NCBI RefSeq assembly: GCF_050436995.1
Contig: NC_134751.1
Coordinates: forward strand, 620,001 to 684,000
Source: Anticarsia gemmatalis
Taxonomy: Eukaryota; Arthropoda; Insecta; Lepidoptera; Erebidae
Length of the DNA: 64,000 nucleotides
Direction: 5' to 3'
A program made the translations under genes and the position numbers. Positions 35,601-46,875 of this stretch are shown one piece after another. The stretch's first letter is position 1. Each line of letters begins with the position of its first letter. The notes under the pieces were generated by a model. It was given only the letters and a program-made list of their open reading frames with translations. It did not search any database and was not told where the DNA came from.

Positions 35601-38600
35601 AGCCAGCCTGCGCTAGCTGTTAATACTAGACAATATAATAATGTTGATTTGAACTACTCTAGGCAACCAAATTATACTATCAACATCTGCATTTAGTAGG
35701 TTATTGAATCGAGTACTTTATTGATCATCGATCAGTAGCTAGACCATTCTTCCCAGCTTCAATAAAAATAAAATTCCTAAATTGATTCGTTCCATTTTAC
35801 ATAACAATCACGTATTGTTGTTTGAAAGTAAACCGTCTTCTTTTTGTTAAACTGTGTCTATTGACAACGTGTCTTTATGTAGCCTACTTTGTGTAATGTT
35901 GTATAGTCCGACAACTTAGTAGAGAGACTTGTATGAGTGGTGGAGGTGTATAAAATTCAGAATTAAGAACATCAGTGACTCGTAGGCTTATGCTGACGAT
36001 GGCTTATTTGATACAGCTACTTTATTTTGGAAACACAAAATATAAATATTTCCAAGATAAAATTACAACCAGTCCGTCAATCAGATATTTGTAAAATATT
36101 TGACACATTTTTTTGCACTTCAAAAAGCATTAAAGTACTGTTAGGGAGTGGGACTGAAAAAAAGCTGCTATAACGTCACGTCTTTGCAATTTTCCAATCG
36201 ACTAAATAATCACAATTGAAATTACATGACAATGAATATGTGCAAAAAGAAAAAACAATATTTGCCAAAAACAAGATATCTGAGGGACTTACAATAAAAA
36301 AAAGTCAACATCCTTATACTATACACTATAGGCAAATTAAATCTAGCATGCAAAGGCTCTCTACTAAGTTGTCGGCCTATAGTGATCGATTTTTATTCGG
36401 AAGTGCTGTGAAGTAGGTGAAGTAACGTTATGTAACGAGAGTGTTGTTAGATCATTATGCTAAATGGAATGAAAAAGTAATGTTGAATAGTATTTCAATA
36501 TGGTTGGGTGGTTTCTAAGAAGAGGTCTTAGTAAGTTTTAAGTGATTGAGAGGCATGGCACAAGGATGGAATAGAATATGGACGACTGGCGTAAACGGGA
36601 GGAGGCTTATTGTGTCCTGCAATGGCTGTGGATAATGATGATGACGATGATGATATTTTGAATCCATGTACTACTTTAACATTTTCTAAACAGCTAGTTT
36701 CATGAGTTAAACTAAACCTTATCTCCGTTTGTGTTGAAGAGAAGGTCTGTTATCCCAGCTGAGAAGCAGAGAAAAGTATACTGAACTTTTATTTAACCTT
36801 CATAAATCTCCCTGTCTGTCAATTATTAGAATTTTCGTTTAAAACACATTAAAAACAATGTTTACTCATAAATACGTATAATTCAACGCACGGATAGTTC
36901 ATACTTTTGCAATAATAAATATGTCTTTCAAACCATCATCAGATAATTTATATTCTTTGCTGTAAAAAAAACAGAAAAATCTAAAACTTGTCCAACTTAT
37001 CAAAATGTACTTTACAATTCAAAATCTAAACTCACCCTTAGTCTTATGCCCTTTCTTATGTCCCTTCTTCTCATCGAACTTAGACCCTCTCTGACCAAAC
37101 GCCTCTTCCTCATGGCTGCCCTTATGTCCTGCGTTGTCGTGATGCTTGTGTTTCTTGCCGCCAGCTTCTTCGTACTCCTTCCTGTGGCGCTCGTCGGTCC
37201 TGAAGCCTTTACCGCCCTTGTCTAAGTAGTGGTCGCTGTGAGAGCCTTTGGAGGTCTGGAATAGATTTTTATGATTTCTGTGACAAGGTACTAGAATTGG
37301 ACTGTGTACTTTGATTACAGATTTTTTTGCCTCGTCCATCCTCGAAGTCTTATTTTTTTATTCACATTTTATTTACAAATGGGTCATAATTTTCTCCGTT
37401 TTTGTAATATTTTTTACTAGTACTCTGCTCTTATTGGTCGTAGCGTGATGTAGAAACTAACTCTTTAGCTTTATAATATTAGTATAGATTTGAAGAATCT
37501 CTACGTTTGTGTATCAGTGATCAAATAATTATAATCTATAGATATTAGAAAGAATAAGTAAAATGTTCGAATTATTTTCGCTATATAAATCAATCTAAAG
37601 AAAATCTTTTAAGAGTCCCATTCTCTAATTTGTCTTCATGCAAAGTTCTACAACGTACATTTTCATTTATATTCTATCATACTAAAATTCCTGTAAAATT
37701 GTACAGCTACAAAATTGTAACTGATAGATCTAATATAAGTACAATTATTGCCGAACATTGTTAACTAGGTAATAAACGTAGTTACAATAAACTACAAGTG
37801 AAATTCAGATAACCTTGGTTCAATTCCAAGGCCAGGAACACAATTTTAACACTAGAAATCGTTTGAGTACTTGGTTAGTTGAAAACAGTATTGTTAAGTC
37901 CAACTCCATAATTAAATGTAAATAAAAAAATATTTGAATAATTTAAATATGAATAATTAAAATATTCTAATTGTTTTAAATAAATAAATTCTATTCGTTT
38001 TAAATATTTCATTCATCAAAGGCATTTTTTTGCATTGCTACAATTTATTCAATAAATAATTTAAATATTGGGTACTTGGTGTACAGTATAAATGAAGACT
38101 AATTACGTTTACACGTGCTTCAGGCATTCTCTGCTATTCAGGTATTCCTGTAGTCGATAAATTTATCAAATTAAATGAGTCATTTTGATAATATCAAAGT
38201 GACTGCGCAGCTACTTAGATTCTGAGTGTTAATTACGCGCCGCAAAATTCAATATTGTTGTGGTCTAATTCTAGTTCAGGTTTAGTTTTAGCGGTCACCT
38301 GTCAGATTATCTTACAAAATTTTGGTATCTCGTATTGTAATCTCTTTATGTGACAATAAATAAGACTTCAGATAATTTTTGTTTCGAGTTATATTCAGTT
38401 AAAAGTATTTTCATTGCATGTTTTTAACACGTATAGCCTGATCTTGGTGTTAACTTACAAAAACTACCTTCGCGGGATAGTAGTGGGAGAGAGGGACTCT
38501 GACCTATCTTCAAAATTTGCTTATTATCAACAACCATACTGCATATAGATGCGACTGTTGTGACGCGTATAAGATAGCCATAAATATTGCCTTTGTGGAC

Positions 38601-40662
38601 TGCCTTTGATTTCAGAACACAAGATGCCAAGTTACATTAATGTGTCGAGTAATTAGATTTTAAACTGTTTGTGGGAACGTTTTAAAAGTAACTGAAATTG
38701 ATTGTAACCCAAATTTTGGAGATATGACAAAAGTGTATTACGATACATTTTCTGAATCTAACTAAACTACCCAAGATAATATCAATGAAAGAAGAACATT
38801 AAACTGAACATCCATTATTCTATAAATAATCTATTCTATATTCTAAAAATATCTGATTGTTTCCGTTACAATAGCTTGTGATAAGGGTCGATGCTTATCA
38901 TAGGAATAGAATACGAGTATTTTGGACCAATAACTACATACGTTATATCACGTACACATTTTTAATATGATTACCTCTGTTTTTTTTTAAAGACAGTTCC
39001 CGCACTAAGTATTCCTTTTGTGTCGCGAGGACTTTTACAAACATACAAACAATGGACACAAAGTACTACTAGACTCGAAACAACTGTTTGTTGTTTTGTG
39101 TGGGAATCGAACCCACGACCTCCTGGCGCAGTAATAGCGGTGTGGCGTTCACCTCAAACACTGCGCCATGGGGGCCATCAATACCTTTTTGATTTGATCA
39201 TTTTGGAACACACGCATTCTTAAATTTAAAATCTTTATTCAGTATATCGGTACTACTACTAAATGAAGTGTTATGAAGAGAGAAGCCGGCGTTCTTTGGT
39301 CTCTGTCATCCCCCAGTGAAAAAATGCGTTACATCATTCTCTGGTTTTAATAGCTCACTTAATGTTGTGATTCTCATAATTTCAGAGTAAAATAATAGCT
39401 GAACCAATATTTCTTTGAGATCTATGTGTGTAAGGTTTTAGGTAATAGTTTTAACATCTTTTTCTCAATGTGCATGGTGGATGGATGTAAATATAGACGT
39501 ACAAGATGACGCGTAATTTACTGCAAGTATGATGCAACTAGCCATGAACGCGTGAAATGCTACAAGTTCCGTTTTCGCAATAAACATAAACAGTATCATT
39601 ACGGTCTAAGCATTACTGTTCACTTGTATAATACATTCTATATAATGCGACTAAATATGGGCCGAAACAGAAAGTTCTTATCTTTCAGACATTTTCAAAT
39701 GCATTGTAAGTGGTGATGATAAATATTAATTTCAATTATTTATCTGAATTCAAAAGGAAATAAATACAAAACTATAATGCTTACTGACAATTCATTGCTA
39801 CTAACTTGATTGGAACTACTTTCTCAATACAAAAAAATACTTAGTAGGTGTTTGCGAATCATTTGAAGACTGAATCGGGTGCGGCTTTCAGTTTCCGATT
39901 ATAATTTCCGATTTCAGGCGACAATTGAATTAGTTAAAAAAAACAAATGCAGCTTTAACTACGACATATCCAGCAAACAGACCTTGAAAAATAAAGAATA
40001 AAAAACTATACAACTAGTCTTACCTTTCCACCATGATCACCATAATATCCTCCATGATGCGCGTGACCACCGCCATGAGAATGTCCGTGAGCATGAGAAG
40101 GTGCAGGATACAAGTCAGGAGCCAACTGCTTCGGCGCCTGGATCAACGGCTCCGACGCGGCAGGCACTGGGTTCTCCACGGGAATAGGAACAGCGGCCAA
40201 GGGTACAGCAACCGGTGGACTGGCAACGAACTGAACCGGCTGGGGCACTTCAACCGGCGCAACATTCGCCGCCTCAGCAATATTAGCACTGTTCACATCA
40301 GGCTTCAAGAACCTAGGAGCTGGTGCGTACACTTTGTGGTAATGGTTCGCGCTCGCCGCCAACATCTCTTCGTAAGGCGGCGACGCCATCTCTGATTCAT
40401 CAGTAAACTCGTGAACTTCATACTGATGCAGCTGTCTAGGCACTCTCACAAACTCTACAGCTCGTTTTGCTCTAGACTCCTCACAACACCTCTTCACCCG
40501 CACGTGTTCATCGTAAGGACCCGCATCATGCACATCACGACGACTCCTCGGCTTCTCGTAATCCTCCTCCATATCCCCGACATCTTCTTCTTCCACCCAT
40601 GGCTCTTCGGCCACTTCCGCTGCCGCGATGGCCAGCAACAGCCAGATGATAACTGGCCGCAT
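32687..40662 (-). CDS. Secreted histidine-rich protein, DUF4779-like, 4 coding exons, 396 aa
   Basis: Coding exons are 40024-40662, 37036-37255, 34289-34481 and 32687-32825 (1191 nt, TAA). MRPVIIWLLLAIAAA is a signal peptide. An acidic propeptide-like stretch follows, then three dibasic/furin-type sites: RSRR (39-42), RVKR (55-58, followed by CC) and RAKR (64-67). Next comes a Pro/Ala/Val-rich segment rich in VPLAAVPIPVENPVP-like runs. The C-terminal half is dominated by His, Lys and Gly: HAHGHSHGGGHAHHGG, KKHKHHDNAGHKG, YHNKYHKDEFHKEHKFYDD and HGHEQHHEHHASHGKKGG. Metal binding by the His runs is plausible but unproven. The frame is open upstream to 40836. I chose the ATG at 40662 because the signal peptide begins there and the TATA box at 40771 puts that upstream part outside the transcript. 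It shares overall character with the gene at 18302-19976. Confidence 0.88.
35902..36381. mobile_element. Non-autonomous inverted-repeat element, ~25-bp TIRs
   Basis: TAGTCCGACAACTTAGTAGA at 35904 is matched by its complement ending GTCGGCCTA at 36379. Both ends are flanked by TA, consistent with a TA target duplication. The interior is AT-rich with no recognised protein. A related right end occurs alone at 30661-30684. Similarity between the two right ends continues a little past the supposed tip (ATCGATTTTTA), so the true boundary is uncertain. Confidence 0.55.
36540..36657 (+). repeat. LINE 3' fragment with (GAT)n tail
   Basis: The segment reads like the end of a moth non-LTR retrotransposon ORF (a GATGGAATAGAATATGGACG stretch, GGGAGGAGGCTTATTGTGTC, then ATGGCTGTGGA), followed by a (GAT)n run at 36634-36654. 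These are typical of CR1/Jockey-like 3' ends in Lepidoptera. It is strongly diverged. Confidence 0.5.
38990..39176 (-). repeat. tRNA-derived SINE, copy 2 (fuller)
   Basis: On the minus strand it starts GGCCCCCATGGCGCAGTG, with an A-box-like TGGCGCAGTGTTTGAGG. The B box GGTTCGATTCC lies at 39103-39113, followed by a tail with TTGTTTCGAGTCTAGTAG and TTTGTAAAAGTCC that matches the copy at 11862. It sits in intron 1 of the His-rich gene. It is a retroposon, not a functional tRNA. Confidence 0.8.
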
Positions 40663-40770
40663 TTTAGTTAAGTGATCTGAAACTGTAGTGTTTTTTTGTT
40701 TTATAGTTTTAAACCTTTCACCGTTGCAACAAAGGATCTTGCTAAACGTAGTTGCGTTGATATCACAGTT

Positions 40771-40776
40771 TTTATA
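40771..40776 (-). promoter_or_regulatory. TATA box for the His-rich secreted gene
   Basis: CATATAAAAACTG on the minus strand puts a TATAAA at 40771-40776, about 110 nt upstream of the chosen ATG. Transcription would start near 40745, giving a 5' UTR of roughly 80 nt and excluding the upstream in-frame codons. Confidence 0.55.
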
Positions 40777-41799
40777 TGAGTCTGTGGGTAAATGTTTGTC
40801 GAGGGCGAGCGGCCGGGCGCGGCGTACGGTCAGCACTGCGGCTCGCGATACCGCGCCACCTAGAAAGCGTATAACGCCAGAGCAAATTAGTTTTCCCCGG
40901 TGTATTATTTTCGCGATTTTTCGACCGCAGTGAAAACGACGGCCGTGAATTGAATTTAACTTTTACTAATAGACTGGCCGTGAGATCCGGACGTTGCGTA
41001 AGCAATTATGACGGGAACCAAACGATTGTGACGCGTGAACTTTGACAGAAGATGTTTGACTGTTATTGTCAGGTGGCGATTCGGAAATACGGTTTTGTAG
41101 TACCCTACATTACACAATAGTATTCTGATATTCTCTTTGATTTTATTACGATCATAAATCATAAATTATTGTTTCGGTCATTGTTTTGTTATCTGCCAGC
41201 TGATTATTTACCGATCTTAAACAGTTAGAATGAGTATTATTATTTATTTATAGCTAAGGTCAATTCTAATTTTATTTTTCTTAGAGGTAAGTATCCGTTA
41301 CTAGATGGCGACACTGTCACATCTGCTAAGGTCGAGTATAATTTGAGGATGCAACCAATTGCTATGAATCTGAACTGTCTCAAGTGCATTATCTTTCATC
41401 AAAAGTATATTTTTATTTATAAAATGAATTGTTATGCATCAACATAAATAAACATCAAGCCCTGTGGGTTAGATTTTGATCCAGTTGGTCGAGTATTAAA
41501 CAGTTCTAGCTATATTTTTGAACTCAGAGCTATAAATACATTTTCAAACCAAACTTAGTGTACTGTTACCACTACCAATGAGCTTCCATGAAGTAAATAA
41601 ATCCCATTTTAGAAACAATTACCTAACAGGAAAACAATTTTGTACTTAGGGGAGATCGTCCTTGAGCGAACATTTTATAACAATGGATAGAATGAATAAT
41701 TATACTTATTTACTAAGTACTCTTTAAAGATGTTTGATGCGTAATGATAGGATATCGGATGATGATAGGGGTGAGCAGGGAAGTTATTTCTTTAATATT

Positions 41800-41930
41800 T
41801 CAATTTGGGCATGCAAAGTCCCCAACCCGCTCTTGGCCAGCGTGGTGGACTCATGGCCTAACCCCTTCCGCATTACGAGAGGAGACCCTTGCCCAGCAGT
41901 GTGACAGGAATGGGTTAAAAAAAATAGAAT
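41800..41930 (-). repeat. GGGCAAGGGTCTCC-family repeat, copy 3
   Basis: The reverse complement contains the same ordered words as the copy at 8823: CTGCTGGGCAAGGGTCTCCT, a GAGTCCACCACGCTGGCCAA stretch, then GGGGACTTTGCATGCCC. Confidence 0.75.
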
Positions 41931-43149
41931 TTGTTGTTGTTTTGCTGCTTGTACCATCTTCTCCTGTAGTTAAAAGACCTTGCACATTATATGATTTAAG
42001 TTGCAACATATTTATCTTGTAAGTTAAGTTTAAATAGCGTGCGTGATGCGTCTCTGTTTGGGATGCGTTTCTTGACTCATACTGTATTTACTTTCCATTG
42101 ACGTCTTTTAAAAACTAATATTTGATTTAAAAGATTACTCTTGTTATGAGTAGTGTTTAGTTTTGTTTAGAAAATGCAACTTAAGCATGTATTTGTGTAT
42201 AAACTTTGATGAGTTTATTTGTTTAAATAGTAATGATGCAAACGTTTATGCAGTACAATAAAGCACTATTACATTAAAAAATATAGTTTGTAATAAAAAA
42301 ACGTTTAATTATTTTAGTCTATAATACTTGCTAAACGATAGGATTTTATTTATAACCTAATCTAGAATATTCATATTTTTTACGTGATAACTAAAAAAAT
42401 AATTCATTAACCTTGGATCCTCAACAAATGATTCTACTCACCTCAAAAAATAGACGAAAAAACACTCTTTAAGTAGATATTTTCCAGTCAGTTTTATTAT
42501 ATTTATATTTTTCAATGTATAATTAATTTTTCGTCGCCTTAGTATTTCTTGCTGCTTCTTTAATCTGACCTTCAATTAAAAACAAAACGATAATTTACAG
42601 CAATATCACCTGACTACCCTAAAAACAGCAGACATTTTGACCTCAACATACTAAACTAACGTAAAGGGTTTAGTAACAGCTCCTTGACCAATATGAAGTG
42701 GTGCAATACTTTGATGAATGCTTTGACAATACCTATTCTGGAGAATAGAAGCAATTACGTCGAACAATGTTAGTATAGCAAAAGTTTGTGTTGAAGGTCA
42801 GGCCTGAAAAATTGCAGCAAATATGTAATGCAATTTATTAGACCCTAAATTGGAATGTGTTTTGAAGAAAACGACAAAAAACTGTATATTGCTAAAGTTA
42901 CCTACTTATATTATGTTACGTTATACTTTACTTTTGTCGTCTTTTTTAATGAAATTCTATAATGTCAAGAACTGCTAAGATTTATAATCTTATAATAGGA
43001 GCCTACTTCTCTTTTCTTATTCCCTAAAACAAATAATATAAAGTTGAATTACACTTATTTTTATTTGAATTTAGAGATCTTTCAAGGGAATACAATTTGT
43101 TTGAATCGAAAGTTTGTAGTTTAAGTTTTAAAAATTAGTTCCAGATTAG

Positions 43150-43245
43150 TTCCAACAATGCTCGCTAGAGGCGCTGATCAGATTTTCATACAAATTTCTC
43201 GATAGCTAGCCGGTTATCGGTAGTCGCTAGTGGTAGAGAATTAAA
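43150..43245 (-). repeat. Short dispersed repeat, copy 2
   Basis: The reverse complement carries CGATAACCGGCTAGCTATCG, GAGAAATTTGTATGAAAATC and CAGCGCCTCTAGCGAGC, matching the family seen at 2185 and 52465. Confidence 0.65.
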
Positions 43246-43920
43246 CCACAGGTTATGCTGATAACTTAATATTTTTATGTAATCAAAAGCACTATTATTG
43301 TGAAACCACCACACCTCCGTTGAAAAGATACCAAATAATATTTGACTAGAAATTTCCTATTTAAAATTGTCCAAGCCTCCTACAGAATAAGTCCACAAAG
43401 TTCCGCACGACTGCTCCCCCGAGCTATTCAATCACTACAACTCAAATGCGTTAAATAAAGATGTCAGATATTGTATATTTTGTTGTAATTGTATCGTGAT
43501 CCTGATGGAGAAATCATTATGAACTAGTTAAAGTTACGTTTGTCACGACGTTATGGTTTCGATAATGTAAGTTATAAATGTTCTTGAACTGGTTGTTACC
43601 CATTAGTGGGTCAGAGTGGTCACGATGTTACTGTTCCTTTATTCAATTTTTGTACTGAATCAGGATTTGAATTGATTCAATTCTGTATCGTGCAATCAAA
43701 AAGGTACCTACATATAAATATTACGAGTATGTCGGGGAAAATGTCTTTGTAGTACCTTTCGTCGTAAAATTTGTTGATTAAACAAAGTTGTTGGTTTTTT
43801 AAAACTATTTTAAATTCCTTTTATGTTTGCCAATCAAGTCATTAAGAGTATTTAACGAAACGACAATTCTTTATCCTAAGATCGAATAATTGGTGTTGCC
43901 GGTACTTAGGTACTCACTTT

Positions 43921-44542
43921 GGGTCTATCCCACTAGTCCCGTTGAGTTGTCCCGTGACGGGACAACTGGCACTATTTTGTCCCAGTTGTCCCGTGGCGGG
44001 ACAAGTGACACTGTTTTCGTGGCAGTTGTCCCGTTGCAGAAAAATCACGGGACTAATGGGACAGGCGGAAGGGTCAAAACAACTGGTTCCATTGAGTTGT
44101 TGTGTGACAACAGGTACTTGGTACTTTGGTAAGACAGCAGACGTTACACAAACTCGTACATTTTACAAAGGGTAGATATCTCAAATAGAATATGCACTAT
44201 ACTTATGTAGATAAATTGTAAAACCAAAAGTATTTAAACCTATATCTTAGTAATAATACTAAATGGTAAAAAAAACCTCTTGTGAATTTAAAGTTTAAAT
44301 AGAGTAGCATACAATTCATCATCTGCTATCTTACCAAAATACCAAGTACCTGTTGTCACAGAGCAACTCAATGGAACCAGTTGTTTTGACCCTTCCGCCT
44401 GTCCCATTAGTCCCGTGATTTTTCTGCAACGGGACAACTGGCACCAAAACAGTGTCACTTGTCCCGCCACGGGACAACTGGGACAAATTAGTGCCAGTTG
44501 TCCCGTCACGGGACAACTCAACGGGACTAGTGGGATAGACCC
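43921..44542. mobile_element. Foldback DNA transposon, 221-bp TIRs, 8-bp TSD
   Basis: Arms 43921-44141 and 44322-44542 are near-identical inverted copies (few mismatches) starting GGGTCTATCCCACTAGTCCC. The 180-bp centre is AT-rich and noncoding. Immediately outside, CTCACTTT occurs at 43913-43920 and again at 44543-44550, an exact 8-bp target-site duplication. Each arm carries internal palindromes built on AGTTGTCCCG/CGGGACAACT. An 8-bp TSD points to hAT, P or Merlin; the GGG tip is closest to Merlin in my view. Open frames across the arms are by-products of the repeats. Confidence 0.92.
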
Positions 44543-44550
44543 CTCACTTT

Positions 44551-46755
44551 TTTGCCTATAACTAGCTGAGTTTTGCAACTATTTACTTGAAAAACAGGAA
44601 GATCTGTTAATTTAGAACTTTATTTCTATTGGAAATCCTTGTTTTAACCGAAGGGTTTAGCTTAGGTACCTACCCTCTAATCGCCTAATAACTTACGCAT
44701 TATTGAGTACATTTTCAACTATTTTCAGCTTTTTAGTATTTAAATATGAAGTCGGTTACATTTATTTTTCTCGATTTAAGAAATACAACTTCCACAATAA
44801 GAATTGCCTTTGTATTGCGGATACTTTAACAAAACTATAAACAACTCGAAATAACAATTTGTGGATCGCACAAATAAAACGATTTGTCGGCATGATCTAA
44901 ATAACTATGCAGGGTATTGACGAAATGTATGCATTACTTTTGTTATATCAAAAATAAAACTAAATCAATTGGAATTTTAATTGCATTCAATACCAAAATA
45001 AAAAACATCACGTAAGTTACTTAACATATTCAATGCACATTGGGCAACACTCATTTTGATTGGGACAAAAAAGTTTTAAATATTTCGTTAAGGTTTTTTC
45101 TATTAATGATAGTGTTTCATTGTCATATTGATCAATGTCTATTTCAGCAAACAATACTTGTAATTACCCGTGCTGATAGGATTTAGTTTTTTTATTAATC
45201 AAAGATTGTACTGTGGGGAAATAACTTCGGAAGTTAAGACTTGTTGTAAGTAATTGCGTTTGGTTGATGGTGAGATATTATTTTTGATGATTGGATTAGG
45301 AAAAGTTAGTGTGTTAAAGTAGAAATAAGATAAGTCGAAATCGTTTAAAATTTTGAAGGACACCTCTCTGTTTCTCTTGACATGTTCTTTAGACTATTAA
45401 AAAGCTTAAAAGTGATTAAGATTATTTAAACGTAGATATGTACCTAGTATTAATTTACGGCGGTGCTGTATGAGGAGATGTATGAATGTGAATGAGGCAA
45501 CGGAAGTTTGTACTAATCGTAACAAGTGGCGGTTTCAGTGTCTACCCACTCTTATGGGAATTTTTAATGTATGTATGAATGATTAAAATATGTCACAATG
45601 AATGTGAAGGGTGCATAAGACAATAAAAGATGATAATAATTTGTCAATAATTTTATTTGACCGTGTTAGTAAACAAATCGATACATCTAAAGCAACGGAG
45701 TGCGATATTTTATGTTTATCGTAATACCTTTCAATTTTACTAACTTATCTTACTATTTACATTAACAATATTATCAAGACCTTTCGTTGGAAATTATATC
45801 AATTCCTTCGTAACAAAATCGTTCAATTCTCTTTAAATCACAGTTTGAAGTAAATCAATTTAATATAGCCCTTTTAGTGTTTCTTCATTAAACTTTTTCT
45901 CTTCCATTCTTTTTGCAAAAGGTATATTTGAACCACAAGCACTAAAGATTTTGGGTATAACCTTATCTTGATGCAGATATAAGTACACTTACTGAAATGA
46001 GTATCAGTAGGTACGGTAATCATTTTGAATACAAGGACCTTAGCAAATTTAGAAATGAATAGGTTTGCACTTGAATCGTAAAATTTAAATAATTGGTCGA
46101 ATTTTACCGTTGTTTCATTTTATTTTCACTTAAAAACTTCGACCACGTAAATTACAATTTGATTTGGATAAACCGCTGTGATGCTACTTATCTCAGATAA
46201 CCTTCGTTTTAAATCTGTAAACAAGCCGCGTTTAAAGCCTGATTATGACTTTTTATCAGTTCTCTTACAAAATCAATATTTTCATACAAAAAAACAGCTT
46301 TTGACTGCAATCAATCTATAAAGAGGGTCTCGTATTTTTTCCCAACATTTTTTACTTTTAATACCTAACTGTGTCATGATTACACCAGATTTCATGTTTT
46401 CGAGTAAAAAATATCTTTTGTGACGAAAACCAATTGAAAATTCAATAAATCTTTGTGATATTTATACATTTTTAGTGTTAAATAACAAATATTTCAACGA
46501 AATATGTCTACTTTTTTTATCTTACTTTATTTATATTGTTATGGCACAAATATTATCGAATATCGACTAATTTATAACTTTCCAAAAGTCTTTTATTTTT
46601 CGTTAAAAAATAATTATAATTATTGGTTGGATTTTTGTGCTACAGATTTTTTTGTCACACGTGTTGTGCAATTTTCAATATTTTTTAGACTTAAGAGTAA
46701 AAAACAAAGTTAGAAATGTTTACCAAGAAGTTCGGTGTACAAAATGTTAATTGGT
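44551..46755. other. Intergenic region 3' of the TMTC gene
   Basis: AT-rich, with no repeat or exon that I can support. The open frame at 46504 is low-complexity and unlike protein. Confidence 0.5.
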
Positions 46756-46770
46756 TTTATTGGCTTTATT
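46756..46770 (-). terminator. Poly(A) signals for the TMTC gene
   Basis: Two AATAAA hexamers on the minus strand (46765-46770 and 46756-46761) lie about 105-120 nt downstream of the TMTC stop codon. Confidence 0.6.
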
Positions 46771-46875
46771 TGCCGTCGTAATACTCTAATATTGCATATT
46801 TAAGTACTTTAAAATCTTTAATCAAACATCTCAATAACACAAAAAACCAACCAAATTACAACTACCTTACACTAA

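Larger units (their letters stand above)
34482..37035. other. Intron 2 of the His-rich gene
   Basis: A long AT-rich intron holding an inverted-repeat element (35902-36381) and a LINE 3' fragment (about 36540-36657). No coding exon on either strand was supported. Confidence 0.5.
40777..43920. other. Intergenic region upstream of the His-rich gene
   Basis: A GC-rich patch at 40800-40870 probably belongs to the promoter area. The rest is AT-rich. It includes a GGGCAAGGGTCTCC-family repeat (41800-41930, -) and a copy of the short dispersed repeat (43150-43245, -). No gene was recognised. Confidence 0.5.

Noticed and set aside
39020..39223. 67-codon frame, and a tRNA-like sequence in the His-rich gene intron
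   Set aside because: The B box and surrounding words identify a SINE. The tRNA part does not fold into a proper anticodon arm, so no tRNA gene was called.
40663..40836. N-terminal extension of the His-rich protein to an ATG at 40836
   Set aside because: The extension would bury a clear signal peptide, and the TATA box at 40771-40776 predicts transcription starting after it.
43890..44578. Open frames of 61-96 codons with near-identical proteins on both strands (for example MSCPVTGQLALFCPSCPV)
   Set aside because: They lie in the two inverted arms of the foldback element at 43921-44542, so the repeated protein is a by-product of the TIRs, not a gene pair.
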